Counted from the stretch's first letter, positions 1 through 8,874 are shown. The stretch is DNA of 40,518 nucleotides from Clostridiaceae bacterium (GCA_029219285.1 JAQXTC010000046.1:1-40518); one strand, 5' to 3'. Notes: a model not told the origin generated them from the sequence alone. Program-made: numbers and translations.

Positions 1-60
1 TCCGTATATACATATTGTATGACTATTTTCATAAATTGGCAATAGGAAAATAAATAATGT

Positions 61-89
61 TTGACTTTTTTTTTCCTTTCAATTAATAT
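61..89 (+). promoter_or_regulatory. Sigma-A-type promoter of the glnA operon
   Basis: TTGACT at 61-66 and TAATAT at 84-89 are separated by exactly 17 bases, a good vegetative promoter. Transcription would begin near 95-97, so the glnA message would carry a leader of about 145 bases containing the hairpins described next. Confidence 0.75.
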
Positions 90-101
90 TAATACATGGA
101 A

Positions 102-145
102 TATATGGGATGTTGTTCATATAATTATAAAGAGCAACGGCGTTC
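102..145 (+). promoter_or_regulatory. Tandem hexaloop hairpins, probable ANTAR-protein binding site in the glnA leader
   Basis: Two small hairpins can be drawn. P1 pairs 102-109 with 116-123 (two G-U pairs) around the six-base loop ATGTTG at 110-115. P2 pairs GAGC at 132-135 with GTTC at 142-145 around the six-base loop AACGGC at 136-141. ANTAR-domain proteins are known to bind paired hexaloop hairpins with A at loop position 1 and G at position 4. P2 fits both rules; P1 has the A but T at position 4. P2 uses bases 142-145, which also form the 5' arm of the following terminator, so P2 and the terminator cannot coexist. An ANTAR gene lies directly after glnA. A competing hairpin (112-118 with 132-138) could hold the OFF state. 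Pairings were found by eye, not by folding software. Confidence 0.7.
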
Positions 146-195
146 AAAAAAAAAACGTGTTTTTTACGTTTATTTTATGGACGCCTTTTTTATTT
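139..195 (+). terminator. Intrinsic terminator (attenuator) in the glnA leader
   Basis: GGCGTTC at 139-145 pairs with GGACGCC at 179-185 (one G-U). The stem is continued inward by an A-rich arm facing a T-rich arm, and a TTTTTTATTT tract follows. It lies between promoter and glnA start, so it must act as an attenuator. Its 5' arm overlaps hairpin P2 (132-145), the arrangement used in ANTAR antitermination. Confidence 0.8.
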
Positions 196-240
196 GTCCT
201 GAATAATAAAGACTAGATTAATAAATGAGGAGGGAGAAAA

Positions 241-1569
241 ATGGATCAAACTATTAAGGAAATATTAGACTTTGTAAATGAAAATGATATTAAATTTATT
301 AGATTGCAATTTTGTGATATTTTAGGTGAATTAAAAAATATATCTATAATGTCATCCCATTTAGAAAAAGCTTTTTTACATGGTATAAGTTTTGATGCTT
401 CTGCAATAAAAGGCTTTTTAGATATAGATGAATCTGATCTACTTCTATTTCCAGATCCATCAACATTGACAATACTTCCATGGAGACCCCAGGAAGGAAG
501 AGTGGCTAGATTTTTCTGCTGTATTAAAACTCCAGAAGGTAAAATTTTTGAAGGAGATTCTAGAAATCTCTTAAAAAAGACTGTTGAGAATTTATGGTCT
601 TTAGGTTATACCTCAAAAATTGGACCTGAATGTGAGTTTTATTTATTTAGAAGAGATGATGAAGGTGAACCTACATTAGTTCCTCATGATAAGGCAGGAT
701 ATTTTGCAGTTTCACCTTTAGATAAAGGTGAAGATATAAGAAGAGAAATATGTTTGAATCTTGATGAAATGGGGATAGTTCCTGAAACATCACATCATGA
801 GTCTGGACCTGGTCAAAATGAAATTGATTTTAAATGTGATTCACCATTAATCTCAGCTGATAATTTTATTACATTTAAGACAGTTATAAAAACTATAGCA
901 AATTTAAATGGACTTTATGCAAGTTTTATGCCTAAACCATTTAGTGATAAAAGTGGCTCAGGAATGCATATAAATATTTCAATTGAAAAGGAAAATGAAA
1001 ATTTGTTCCATAATTTAGATGGAATACATTCAGAAGAAGCTGAAAGCTTTATTGCTGGAATAATGTATAGGATAAAGGAAATAACAGCAGTTTTAAATCC
1101 TAATCCTAATTCATATAAAAGATTTGGAGTTTATGAGGCACCTAAGTATATAACATGGTCCCATGAAAATAGATCTCAACTTATTAGAATACCAGCATCA
1201 AAAGGTGAATACAGCCGAATGGAGCTTAGAAGCCCTGATAGTACATGTAATCCATATTTAGCATTTACACTACTTATGGAAGCTGGTTTAGAAGGAATAA
1301 AAGAAAAAAGAATACTCCCTAAAGCAGTGGATGGCAATCTTTATAATGAAAGAGATATTGTTAAAAAATTAGATAAACTTCCTTTGAATTTCAAAGAAGC
1401 TTTAGATTATATGAAAGAGAGTGACTTTGTAAGAAATGCATTAGGTGATTTTATCTTCAATAAGTATCTAGAACATAAATATAAAGAATGGCATGAATAT
1501 GAGATAAATTGTAAATCACATGAAGAAGTTAGCGAATGGGAATTTAATAATTATTTCCATGTGCTTTAA
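241..1569 (+). CDS. glnA: Glutamine synthetase, type I (GSI-alpha)
   Basis: Catalyses ATP-dependent formation of glutamine from glutamate and ammonium in the cytoplasm, as a dodecamer in this family. The 442-residue length is that of Firmicute GSI-alpha enzymes, which lack the extra segment and adenylylation site of proteobacterial GlnA. Visible signatures are GPECEFYLF (catalytic Glu region), GSGMHINIS (ATP/glutamate binding), NPNPNSYKR and RMELRSPD. The ATG follows GAGGAGGGAG at a good distance. The gene sits behind an attenuator and directly before an ANTAR regulator. By eye-alignment, the position of Bacillus subtilis Arg62, a feedback-inhibition residue, is Asp here (GFLDIDESD), so control may differ from the GlnR-linked Bacillus enzyme; that point is inference. 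Confidence 0.97.
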   Translation: MDQTIKEILDFVNENDIKFIRLQFCDILGELKNISIMSSHLEKAFLHGISFDASAIKGFLDIDESDLLLFPDPSTLTILPWRPQEGRVARFFCCIKTPEGKIFEGDSRNLLKKTVENLWSLGYTSKIGPECEFYLFRRDDEGEPTLVPHDKAGYFAVSPLDKGEDIRREICLNLDEMGIVPETSHHESGPGQNEIDFKCDSPLISADNFITFKTVIKTIANLNGLYASFMPKPFSDKSGSGMHINISIEKENENLFHNLDGIHSEEAESFIAGIMYRIKEITAVLNPNPNSYKRFGVYEAPKYITWSHENRSQLIRIPASKGEYSRMELRSPDSTCNPYLAFTLLMEAGLEGIKEKRILPKAVDGNLYNERDIVKKLDKLPLNFKEALDYMKESDFVRNALGDFIFNKYLEHKYKEWHEYEINCKSHEEVSEWEFNNYFHVL

Positions 1570-1595
1570 TAGCAATTTTAATTAGGGGGTGTTGT

Positions 1596-2165
1596 ATGGA
1601 TAAAATACTATTAGTATGTAGCTCAGAGAAAGGCAAGAAAGTTTATACTGATAATTTAAAGGAAATGGGGTATGTCCATATTGACACTGAAAGTAATGGT
1701 GGGGCTGCAAGACGTAGATTACTTAGTGAAAGTTATAATGTAATTATTATAGATACGCCTTTGAAAGATGAATTCGGTACAGAATTTGCAATTAAGATGG
1801 CAGAAACGTCAACTTCAGGAATAATAATGGTTGTCAAGTCAGAAAATGCAGAGATAGTTTATTCAAAGGTTGAGGAGTATGGGATTTTTATTATACCAAA
1901 GCCATTTACTCGTTCTATCTTTCGTCAAGGGATTAGATTTGTATTTACATCATTAAAGAGATTTAATGCTATGAAAACTAAACAAAATAAATTGATGCAA
2001 AAGGTAGAAGATATAAAAAGAATAGATAGAGCAAAGTGTCTTCTTATTCAACATGAAAAAATGACGGAAGAGCAAGCACATAAATATTTAGAAAAACAAG
2101 CTATGGATGCTAGATTATCTAGGCGAGAAGTAGCTGATAAAATAATAAGTTATTTAGGAGTATGA
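1596..2165 (+). CDS. Receiver-like plus ANTAR-domain RNA-binding antitermination regulator
   Basis: A 189-residue protein with an N-terminal receiver-like fold (about 1-120), a short helical linker, and a C-terminal ANTAR domain (about 125-185, with the [19 protein letters not shown] pattern). ANTAR domains bind paired hexaloop hairpins in mRNA leaders and prevent terminator formation. The receiver has an Asp at the phosphorylation position (D53, IIIDTP) and the conserved Lys (K102, IPKPF). The acidic pair normally near residues 8-10 is missing (VCSSEKG), so Mg2+ binding and phosphorylation are doubtful. It lies 26 bases after glnA, and its stop overlaps the region of the dapF start. The likely target is the glnA leader at 102-195. 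Its activating signal cannot be read; the usual partner would be a histidine kinase, and none is adjacent. Confidence 0.9.
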   Translation: MDKILLVCSSEKGKKVYTDNLKEMGYVHIDTESNGGAARRRLLSESYNVIIIDTPLKDEFGTEFAIKMAETSTSGIIMVVKSENAEIVYSKVEEYGIFIIPKPFTRSIFRQGIRFVFTSLKRFNAMKTKQNKLMQKVEDIKRIDRAKCLLIQHEKMTEEQAHKYLEKQAMDARLSRREVADKIISYLGV

Positions 2166-2167
2166 TT

Positions 2168-2998
2168 ATGGAATTTACTAAAATGCAAGGGATAGGTAAT
2201 GATTATATCTATTTTAACTGTATGGAAAAAGAAGTAGAAAATCCATCAGAACTATCAATTAAATTAAGTGATAGACACTTTGGTATTGGTAGTGATGGTA
2301 TTATTCTTATTTTACCATCTAAAGTAGCCGATTTTAGAATGAGGATGTTTAATGCAGATGGTTCAGAAGGTGAAATGTGTGGTAATGGAACAAGATGTAT
2401 AGGTAAATATGTATATGATAAAGGGCTTACAGACAAAAAAATTGTGACTTTAGAAACTTTAGCTGGAATAAAAACTTTAAAGCTTAATGTAGAACATGGC
2501 AAAGTTGTTTCAGTTGAAGTTAATATGGGTAAGGCTATTATTGATTCTAAAAAGATACCAGTTGTATCTGACAAAGATACTGTTATCAATGAAAATGTAG
2601 TTATAGATAATAATAGTTATAATATTACATGTGTTTCAATGGGAAATCCTCATTGTATAGTATATATGGATAATATTGACGATTTAGATTTAGAAAAAAT
2701 AGGACCTAAATTTGAAAATAATCCTATATTCCCAGAAAAGGTTAATACTGAATTTGTAGAGGTCATTGATGGAAAAACATTAAAGATGCGTGTATGGGAA
2801 AGAGGAAGTGGTGAAACTCTAGCATGTGGAACTGGAGCTTGTGCAGTTACAGTTGCTTCAGTACTAAATAATTATTGTAAACAAGATGATGAGATAACAG
2901 TGAAATTATTGGGTGGAGATTTAAAATTAAAATATCTATCTAATGGATTAGTTTATATGACTGGTCCAGCTGAATTTGTTTTTGAAGGAAGGATTTAA
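2168..2998 (+). CDS. dapF: Diaminopimelate epimerase
   Basis: Converts LL-diaminopimelate to meso-diaminopimelate, the precursor of lysine and of the peptidoglycan cross-link. The protein is 276 residues, normal for the family. The two catalytic cysteines are visible in MCGNGTRC and ACGTGACA, and the N-terminus [13 protein letters not shown] is typical. An ATG at 2162 overlaps the upstream stop, but TTAGGAG at 2154-2160 leaves only one base to it and seven to the ATG at 2168, so 2168 is preferred. It shares an operon with dapL, which makes its substrate, and with pyrG. Confidence 0.95.
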   Translation: MEFTKMQGIGNDYIYFNCMEKEVENPSELSIKLSDRHFGIGSDGIILILPSKVADFRMRMFNADGSEGEMCGNGTRCIGKYVYDKGLTDKKIVTLETLAGIKTLKLNVEHGKVVSVEVNMGKAIIDSKKIPVVSDKDTVINENVVIDNNSYNITCVSMGNPHCIVYMDNIDDLDLEKIGPKFENNPIFPEKVNTEFVEVIDGKTLKMRVWERGSGETLACGTGACAVTVASVLNNYCKQDDEITVKLLGGDLKLKYLSNGLVYMTGPAEFVFEGRI

Positions 2999-3004
2999 TT
3001 GATT

Positions 3005-4603
3005 ATGAATAAGAAGTATATTTTTGTAACTGGTGGAGTTGTATCAGGTTTAGGAAAAGGAATTACAGCAGCATCTTTAGGAAGGCTTTTAAAAAGTAGA
3101 GGATTAAAGGTTGCAGCACAAAAATTTGACCCATATATTAATATTGACCCAGGTACAATGAGTCCATTTCAACATGGAGAAGTGTTTGTAACAGATGATG
3201 GTGCAGAAACAGATTTAGATTTAGGACACTATGAAAGATTTATAGATGAAAGTTTAAATAAATATTCTAATATAACAACAGGTAAAGTTTATTGGAATGT
3301 TTTAAATAAGGAAAGAAATGGTGATTACTTAGGAGAAACAGTTCAAGTTATACCACATATTACTAATGAAATAAAGAATCAAGTATATTCAGTTGGAGAT
3401 GTTACAAATAGTGATATTATAATAACTGAAATTGGTGGAACTGTTGGAGATATAGAATCAACACCATTTTTAGAAGCAATAAGACAAGTATCTCATGAAG
3501 TTGGTAGAGAAAATTGCTTATTTATTCATGTAACTTTAGTTCCTTATATTGCAGGCTCTGAAGAACTAAAATCTAAACCAACACAACATAGTGCAAAGGA
3601 ACTACAAAGTCTTGGAATTAATCCAGATATCATTATTTGTAGATGTGATATTCCAATGACAGAAGAAGTGAAGAATAAGATTGCTTTATTCTGTAATGTC
3701 AAAAAGGATTGTGTTATTGAAAATAGAACAGTTTCAGTATTATATGAAGCTCCATTAATGCTTGAAAAGAGTAATTTCTCTGAAATAGTATGTAGAGAAC
3801 TTGGAATAAAAGATACAAAGGCTGATTTAAATGAGTGGACTGCATTAGTAGATAAAATAAAGAATATAGAAGACAATGTTACTATAGGTATAATTGGTAA
3901 GTATGTTCAATTGCATGATGCGTATATATCAGTTGTTGAAAGTTTAAAGCATGCTGGATATGAAAATGGAGTAGATATCAATATCGAATGGATTGATAGT
4001 GAAGAAATAACTGCTGATAATGTTGCAGAAGTACTAAAGAACTGTAAGGGAATAGTTGTTCCTGGGGGATTTGGTAACAGAGGTGTTGAAGGTAAAGTTC
4101 AAGCTGTTAAGTATGCTAGAGAAAATGATTTACCTTTCTTAGGAATATGCCTTGGAATGCAAGTTGCAGTTATGGAATATGGACGTAATGTTTTAGGATT
4201 AAAAAATGCTACATCTAGAGAATTTGATGAACTTGCTAAATATCCAGTTATTGACCTTATGAGTAATCAAGTAGGAGTTCAAGCTAAGGGTGGTACAATG
4301 AGACTAGGATTATATCCTTGTAGTGTTCAACCAGGAACTAAGTTACATGAACTTTACGGAAAAGATTTAATTCAAGAGAGACATAGACATAGATTTGAAT
4401 TTAATAATGAATATAGACAACAATACATAGAAAGTGGATTGACTTTAAGTGGTATTTCACCAGATGGAAGATTAGTTGAAGCAGTTGAACTTGATGATCA
4501 TAAATTCTTTGTTGCAGTTCAATATCACCCAGAATTCTTATCTCGTCCAAATAGACCACATCCACTATTTGTAGGATTAGTAAAAGCTGCTAAGGAGGAC
4601 TAG
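3005..4603 (+). CDS. pyrG: CTP synthase (glutamine-hydrolysing)
   Basis: Makes CTP from UTP, ATP and glutamine in the cytoplasm. It is 532 residues with an N-terminal amidoligase domain (P-loop-like [11 protein letters not shown] near residue 9) and a C-terminal class I glutaminase domain (nucleophile Cys in GICLGMQ, late His-Glu in YHPEF). The ATG at 3005 is chosen over a TTG at 2999 because it is spaced correctly from GGAAGG at 2988-2993. It is embedded between dapF and dapL rather than in its common position elsewhere. The enzyme consumes glutamine, the product of the first gene of the operon. Confidence 0.97.
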   Translation: MNKKYIFVTGGVVSGLGKGITAASLGRLLKSRGLKVAAQKFDPYINIDPGTMSPFQHGEVFVTDDGAETDLDLGHYERFIDESLNKYSNITTGKVYWNVLNKERNGDYLGETVQVIPHITNEIKNQVYSVGDVTNSDIIITEIGGTVGDIESTPFLEAIRQVSHEVGRENCLFIHVTLVPYIAGSEELKSKPTQHSAKELQSLGINPDIIICRCDIPMTEEVKNKIALFCNVKKDCVIENRTVSVLYEAPLMLEKSNFSEIVCRELGIKDTKADLNEWTALVDKIKNIEDNVTIGIIGKYVQLHDAYISVVESLKHAGYENGVDINIEWIDSEEITADNVAEVLKNCKGIVVPGGFGNRGVEGKVQAVKYARENDLPFLGICLGMQVAVMEYGRNVLGLKNATSREFDELAKYPVIDLMSNQVGVQAKGGTMRLGLYPCSVQPGTKLHELYGKDLIQERHRHRFEFNNEYRQQYIESGLTLSGISPDGRLVEAVELDDHKFFVAVQYHPEFLSRPNRPHPLFVGLVKAAKED

Positions 4604-4607
4604 ATAA

Positions 4608-5792
4608 ATGCTTAAAATTAATGAGAATTATTTGAATTTAGAAGATAGTTATTTGTTTTCTGATATAGCTCATAAAGTAAGTAAATTTAAAGAAGAAAAC
4701 CCAGATAAAAATATTATAAAACTTGGAATTGGGGATGTAGTTCAGCCTTTATGTGAGCCAGTAATTAAAGCACTTGAAGAAGGTGTTGAAGAAATGGCAT
4801 CAATAGATACATTTAAAGGATACGGCCCAGAACAAGGATATGATTTTTTAAGAGAAGTTCTTCAAAATTATTATAAGGAATTTTCAGTTGATTTAGATAT
4901 AAACGAAATATTTGTAAGTGACGGTGCTAAAAGCGACTTAGGAAACATATTAGATATATTCTCTAAAGAAAATGTAGTATTAGTACCTGATCCAGTTTAC
5001 CCAGTATATGTTGATACTAATGTTATGGATGGAAGAAAAATTGTTTATATAAATGGAAATAAGGAAAATAATTTTTTACCATTACCTGATTATAATGTAA
5101 AGGTAGATATAATATATATATGTTCACCTAATAATCCAACAGGAGCTGTTTATAACAGAGAACAATTAACTAAATGGGTAAATTATGCAAAGGAAATAGG
5201 AGCAATTATTCTTTTTGATGCAGCATATGAATGCTTTATAAGCGATGAAACTTTACCTCATAGTATCTATGAAATACCTGGAGCTAAAGAATGCGCTATA
5301 GAATTTTGTTCATTTTCTAAAACAGCAGGATTCACAGGTGTTAGATGTGGATATACAATAGTTCCTTTTGATTTAAAGGTTGGCAATACACAGTTAAATA
5401 AATTATGGCTTAGAAGACAAACAACAAAGTTTAATGGTGTTGCATACATTGTTCAAAAGGCAGCAGCTAAAGTATTTTCCAAAGAAGGAAGAGTAAAGAC
5501 TAAAGAAGTAATAGATTCTTATAAAGAAAATGCTAAGATATTAGGTAAAGTATTAGATGAACTTAACATTGAATATATAGGAGGAAAAAATTCACCATAC
5601 ATATGGTTAAAGTGCCCGAAAGATATGACTTCATGGGATTTCTTTGATAAGTTATTACAAGAAGTTAATATAGTAGGAACTCCTGGTGCTGGTTTTGGTA
5701 AGAATGGAGAAGGATATTTTAGATTAAGTTGTTTTGCTTTAAGAGAAAATGTTGTGGAAGCAGCTGAAAGATTAAGAAAATTAACTTTCTAA
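4608..5792 (+). CDS. dapL: LL-diaminopimelate aminotransferase
   Basis: PLP-dependent class I/II aminotransferase of 394 residues. It converts tetrahydrodipicolinate directly to LL-diaminopimelate with glutamate as amino donor, bypassing the succinylase and acetylase routes. The PLP lysine lies in [14 protein letters not shown]; the N-terminus ([17 protein letters not shown]) and [12 protein letters not shown] segment match the LL-DAP-aminotransferase type. It starts four bases after pyrG behind AAGGAGG. Together with dapF it gives the last two steps to meso-diaminopimelate. A general aminotransferase of the same fold is possible, but length, motifs and the dapF neighbour favour DapL. Confidence 0.92.
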   Translation: MLKINENYLNLEDSYLFSDIAHKVSKFKEENPDKNIIKLGIGDVVQPLCEPVIKALEEGVEEMASIDTFKGYGPEQGYDFLREVLQNYYKEFSVDLDINEIFVSDGAKSDLGNILDIFSKENVVLVPDPVYPVYVDTNVMDGRKIVYINGNKENNFLPLPDYNVKVDIIYICSPNNPTGAVYNREQLTKWVNYAKEIGAIILFDAAYECFISDETLPHSIYEIPGAKECAIEFCSFSKTAGFTGVRCGYTIVPFDLKVGNTQLNKLWLRRQTTKFNGVAYIVQKAAAKVFSKEGRVKTKEVIDSYKENAKILGKVLDELNIEYIGGKNSPYIWLKCPKDMTSWDFFDKLLQEVNIVGTPGAGFGKNGEGYFRLSCFALRENVVEAAERLRKLTF

Positions 5793-5812
5793 TTTTATTT
5801 TTAATGTACTAG

Positions 5813-5858
5813 ATAAGTTCTTTTACTAATTTAATTTAGTAAAAGGGCTTATTTTATT
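5813..5858 (+). terminator. Terminator of the glnA-dapL operon
   Basis: A near-perfect 17-bp stem (5813-5829 with 5836-5852) around a six-base loop, followed by a TTTTATTT tract. It closes the five-gene operon. Confidence 0.85.
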
Positions 5859-6012
5859 TAATTATAAAAATACTATTATCAACATATTTCTTTCTGAGTT
5901 AAATATAATGATAAAGAGAGTAGGTCATCTATATATTTTTTATTGCTTACTAAAGGAGAAGGATTTAAATTAATTTAATTAAACTTCATATCAGTGATAG
6001 GGGGGGAAGGAA

Positions 6013-7383
6013 ATGAATTTTGGTGAAAGTTTAAAAAAAAGCAGTAGAGAAATGATAGTAAAACGTGCATGTAAACTTTTAGAGAAAAATCCAGAGAAAA
6101 ATGTTGATAAACTATTTACCATTATGAAGGCTTTATCAAAAGATAAAGATAGTAAGAAAGCTATAGAAGATATAATGAAAGATTATAATGAGAAGCCTTC
6201 AGTAAAGGAAGAGGTATTAGATGTGTTGAAAAATACTAATTCCAATTGCTTACAAAAATTCTTTAAGAACTTTATAGCAGATGCTATATGGGATGGAATA
6301 CCTAAACGACAAAAATGGTTGGATAAAGAAAATACCAAAATACCTTTTGTATTACTTATAAGTCCTTCTATGAGATGCAATTTACATTGCAAAGGATGCT
6401 ATGCAGCAGAATATCCTAAAGACCAAGGGTTAAAGTATGAAGAGGTTGATAGAATAGTAGGAGAGGCTAGAGAACTTGGAATCCATTTTATAATAGTCTT
6501 AGGAGGAGAGCCATTCTTTGTTGATTACATGTATAAGATTTACGAAAAATATGATGATGTATTTTTTGCACCTTTTACAAATGGAAGTTTGTTTACTGAA
6601 GAAGTAGTTCAAAAATTAGCTGAATTAGGTAATGTAATGCCAATGCTTTCATTAGAAGGTTTTGAAGAAGAGACCGATGGACGTAGAGGTAAGGGTACCT
6701 TTGCAAAAGTAATGAATGGCATGGATTTATTAAAGGCTAAAGGAATTCCATTTGGTGTATCGTCAGCTACTTCTACACATAACATGGAGAAGGTTTCTTC
6801 TGATGAATTTATTGATATGCTTATTAAGAAAGGAGCAAGAATTGGTTGGTATTTCTTATACATGCCAGTTGGTTTAAAGCCAAATGTAGATGATATGTTA
6901 AAGCCAGAACAAAGAATTGAACTTGGCAGAAGAATAAGAAGAATAAGAACTACAAAACCATATTTTGCTATAGACTTCTTTAATGATGCGCCTTATGTAG
7001 GTGGATGTATTGCAGGAAAATACTATTGCCATATTAATTCAGCAGGTGATGTAGAACCTTGTATTTTTGCACATATTTCAAAAGATAATGTAAAGGAAAA
7101 GAGTTTAATAGAAGTATTTAGAAGTCCATTATTCAAGGAATTAAGGAGTAGACAACCCTATAATAAAAATATGTTAAGACCTTGTATGATGATTGATAAT
7201 ACTAATGTAATTAGAGAAGTGGCAGAAAAAATTGGTACACATACTACTGATGATAGTTTTAAAGATATGCTTTATGATGAAGAGTTTAAAGGCAAACTTG
7301 ATAAGTTAGCAGAAGATTTTAAACCATATGCAGATAAAGCTTGGAAGGATGACTTTAATGAAAAAGGAAATGAAATGCTTTAA
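6013..7383 (+). CDS. Radical SAM protein with SPASM-like C-terminal cysteines
   Basis: A 456-residue protein. Residues 1-110 are a helical, lysine-rich leader without recognised motif. The radical SAM core begins near 111 and carries the CxxxCxxC cluster motif (C122, C126, C129) and the GGEP motif near 164. Cysteines at 332, 339, 350 and 391 (GGCIAGKYYC, VEPC, RPC) suggest an auxiliary iron-sulfur cluster of the SPASM type, as in enzymes that modify peptides or proteins. It is monocistronic, with its own strong Shine-Dalgarno (GGGGGGAAGGA) and terminators on both sides. No precursor peptide or partner gene was found, so substrate is unknown. Confidence 0.85.
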   Translation: MNFGESLKKSSREMIVKRACKLLEKNPEKNVDKLFTIMKALSKDKDSKKAIEDIMKDYNEKPSVKEEVLDVLKNTNSNCLQKFFKNFIADAIWDGIPKRQKWLDKENTKIPFVLLISPSMRCNLHCKGCYAAEYPKDQGLKYEEVDRIVGEARELGIHFIIVLGGEPFFVDYMYKIYEKYDDVFFAPFTNGSLFTEEVVQKLAELGNVMPMLSLEGFEEETDGRRGKGTFAKVMNGMDLLKAKGIPFGVSSATSTHNMEKVSSDEFIDMLIKKGARIGWYFLYMPVGLKPNVDDMLKPEQRIELGRRIRRIRTTKPYFAIDFFNDAPYVGGCIAGKYYCHINSAGDVEPCIFAHISKDNVKEKSLIEVFRSPLFKELRSRQPYNKNMLRPCMMIDNTNVIREVAEKIGTHTTDDSFKDMLYDEEFKGKLDKLAEDFKPYADKAWKDDFNEKGNEML

Positions 7384-7400
7384 GTTAAAATGACATAAGT

Positions 7401-7463
7401 GTGGATGTATATTTTGAGGATTTTATGCTAAGTAGAAGTTAAAATATATATCCACTTTTTTTT
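7401..7463 (+). terminator. Terminator after the radical SAM gene
   Basis: GTGGATGTATATTTT at 7401-7415 pairs with 7441-7455 (one G-U) around a 25-base loop, followed by eight T residues. Confidence 0.8.
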
Positions 7464-7514
7464 GGTTTAATTTTGGGGTAAACTAAGAATGTGTAATTCT
7501 ACATAAGGAGTGTT

Positions 7515-7790
7515 TTGTATTTGGAAGATATAAAAAAGAAAAAAGATATAATTAATAGATTAAAAAGAATAGAAGGACAAGTAAAAGGAATTCAGGGAAT
7601 GATGGAGAAGGATAGTTGTTGTAGAGATATCTTGATTCAAGTTTCAGCAATAAGATCAGCTATAAATAAGGTTGGAGCATTAATGATTGAGAATTATGCT
7701 TATAATTGTTTAGATATGGGCAGTGAAAGTGAAGAAGAAAAGAAGAAGCTAGATGAACTTATAAGGGTTATGAATACATTTATCAAATAA
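7515..7790 (+). CDS. CsoR/RcnR/FrmR-family transcriptional repressor
   Basis: A 91-residue all-helical DUF156 protein, recognised by NRLKRIEGQVKGI and the cysteine motif DSCCRD. The family consists of tetrameric repressors that release DNA on binding Cu(I), Ni/Co, formaldehyde or persulfide. Copper-sensing CsoR uses Cys, His and Cys; here the first is C35 or C36 and the last is C65, but the residue four before C65 is Tyr61, so the His ligand is absent. Copper sensing is therefore unlikely by comparison; a persulfide or other thiol-based signal is possible. The start is TTG at 7515 (AAGGAG at 7505-7510); a TTG at 7521 is also possible. The next gene is an ion exchanger, but no operator was recognised and a regulatory link is unproven. 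Confidence 0.87.
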   Translation: MYLEDIKKKKDIINRLKRIEGQVKGIQGMMEKDSCCRDILIQVSAIRSAINKVGALMIENYAYNCLDMGSESEEEKKKLDELIRVMNTFIK

Positions 7791-7836
7791 AAGAAAATAT
7801 TTTTATATATTCAATAAAAATGAAGGGAAAGATAAT

Positions 7837-8793
7837 ATGGATTATTTATTATTAATAGTAGGATTTATTTTACTTATAAAAGGTGCAGATATTTTTGTGG
7901 ATGGAGCATCCTCCATAGCTAAAAAGATAGGAATACCAAGTGTTATAGTTGGTCTTACTATAGTTTCAATAGGAACAAGTGCTCCAGAACTTGCTGTAAG
8001 TTTAATATCAGCTTTAAATGGAAGCAATGATATAACAATTGGAAATGTACTAGGTTCAAATATTTTTAATACATTAGTAGTTTTAGGAGGTACAGCTGTT
8101 GTATCACCAATTATATTTAAAAAGATAACTATAAAAAGAGATTTCATAGTTAACATATTAATATCTTCTTTAGTATGTGTATTAACTTTTGCTATATCTT
8201 TTGGTGGAGATAATACAATTTCAAGATTTGAAGGTATATTACTTTTTGCAATATGTATTGTTTATATGTATGTTTTAGTTAGAGCTTCTAGAAAAGAAAG
8301 TTCTAAGGATGAAGATTACAAAGATATAAACATATTTAAAAATATATTATTATCAATAGTAGGTGTAGCAGGAATTGTTATTGGAGGAAACTTAGTAGTG
8401 GATTCTGCTAGTAATATAGCACTTACACTTGGAATGAGCGAGAAACTTGTAGGTCTTACAATAGTGTCAATTGGAACATCACTTCCAGAACTTGTTACTT
8501 CTATAGTAGCTGCATTAAAAGGTGAAAATGAAATTGCTCTTGGAAATGTATTAGGGTCAAATATATTTAATTTAGTATTAATACTTGGAACATCAGCAGC
8601 TATAAGTCCAATAATGGTATCAGGAAGTTTAATTATTGATTTTATATTTCTTATAGCAGTTACGTTGTTTATTGGGGTATTAATATTCTTTATTAATAGA
8701 AAAAGTGATACCAAGAAAATAACTAGATTCGAAGGAATGATTTTTGTTTTATTATACGTAGGATATTTGGTATATATAATAATGAGAAATTAA
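7837..8793 (+). CDS. Ca2+/Na+ antiporter of the CaCA (YrbG-like) family
   Basis: A 318-residue inner-membrane exchanger made of two homologous halves of about five membrane helices each. Each half contains the alpha-repeat signature: GLTIVSIGTSAPEL plus GNVLGSNIFN in the first, and GLTIVSIGTSLPEL plus GNVLGSNIFN in the second, in opposite topology as expected. The acidic residues of these repeats bind the cation. Family members exchange Ca2+ (or other cations) for Na+ or H+; the exact ion cannot be read. It lies 46 bases after the CsoR-like gene on the same strand and ends at a clear terminator. Confidence 0.92.
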   Translation: MDYLLLIVGFILLIKGADIFVDGASSIAKKIGIPSVIVGLTIVSIGTSAPELAVSLISALNGSNDITIGNVLGSNIFNTLVVLGGTAVVSPIIFKKITIKRDFIVNILISSLVCVLTFAISFGGDNTISRFEGILLFAICIVYMYVLVRASRKESSKDEDYKDINIFKNILLSIVGVAGIVIGGNLVVDSASNIALTLGMSEKLVGLTIVSIGTSLPELVTSIVAALKGENEIALGNVLGSNIFNLVLILGTSAAISPIMVSGSLIIDFIFLIAVTLFIGVLIFFINRKSDTKKITRFEGMIFVLLYVGYLVYIIMRN

Positions 8794-8801
8794 TATATAA
8801 G

Positions 8802-8843
8802 TGAATGGAATGATTTTTTGAAATCGCCATTCATTTATTTTTT
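8802..8843 (+). terminator. Terminator after the cation exchanger gene
   Basis: TGAATGG at 8802-8808 pairs with CCATTCA at 8827-8833, with an inner GATTT/AAATC stem, followed by a T-rich tract. Confidence 0.75.
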
Positions 8844-8845
8844 AC

Positions 8846-8874
8846 TTTACAATAGAACATATGTTCTATATAAT
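8846..8874 (+). promoter_or_regulatory. SOS promoter with LexA-type box filling the spacer
   Basis: TTTACA at 8846-8851 and a perfect TATAAT at 8869-8874 are 17 bases apart. Between them lies the 14-base palindrome AGAACATATGTTCT (8854-8867), containing GAAC-N4-GTTC, the Firmicute LexA operator core. A bound repressor would cover the whole spacer and block RNA polymerase. The downstream gene is a translesion polymerase, a classic SOS target. Confidence 0.88.

Noticed and set aside
5909-5977. A 22-codon reading frame just upstream of the radical SAM gene, considered as a precursor peptide
   Set aside because: It has no ribosome-binding site, overlaps a -10-like sequence, and shows no Cys-rich or leader-like pattern.
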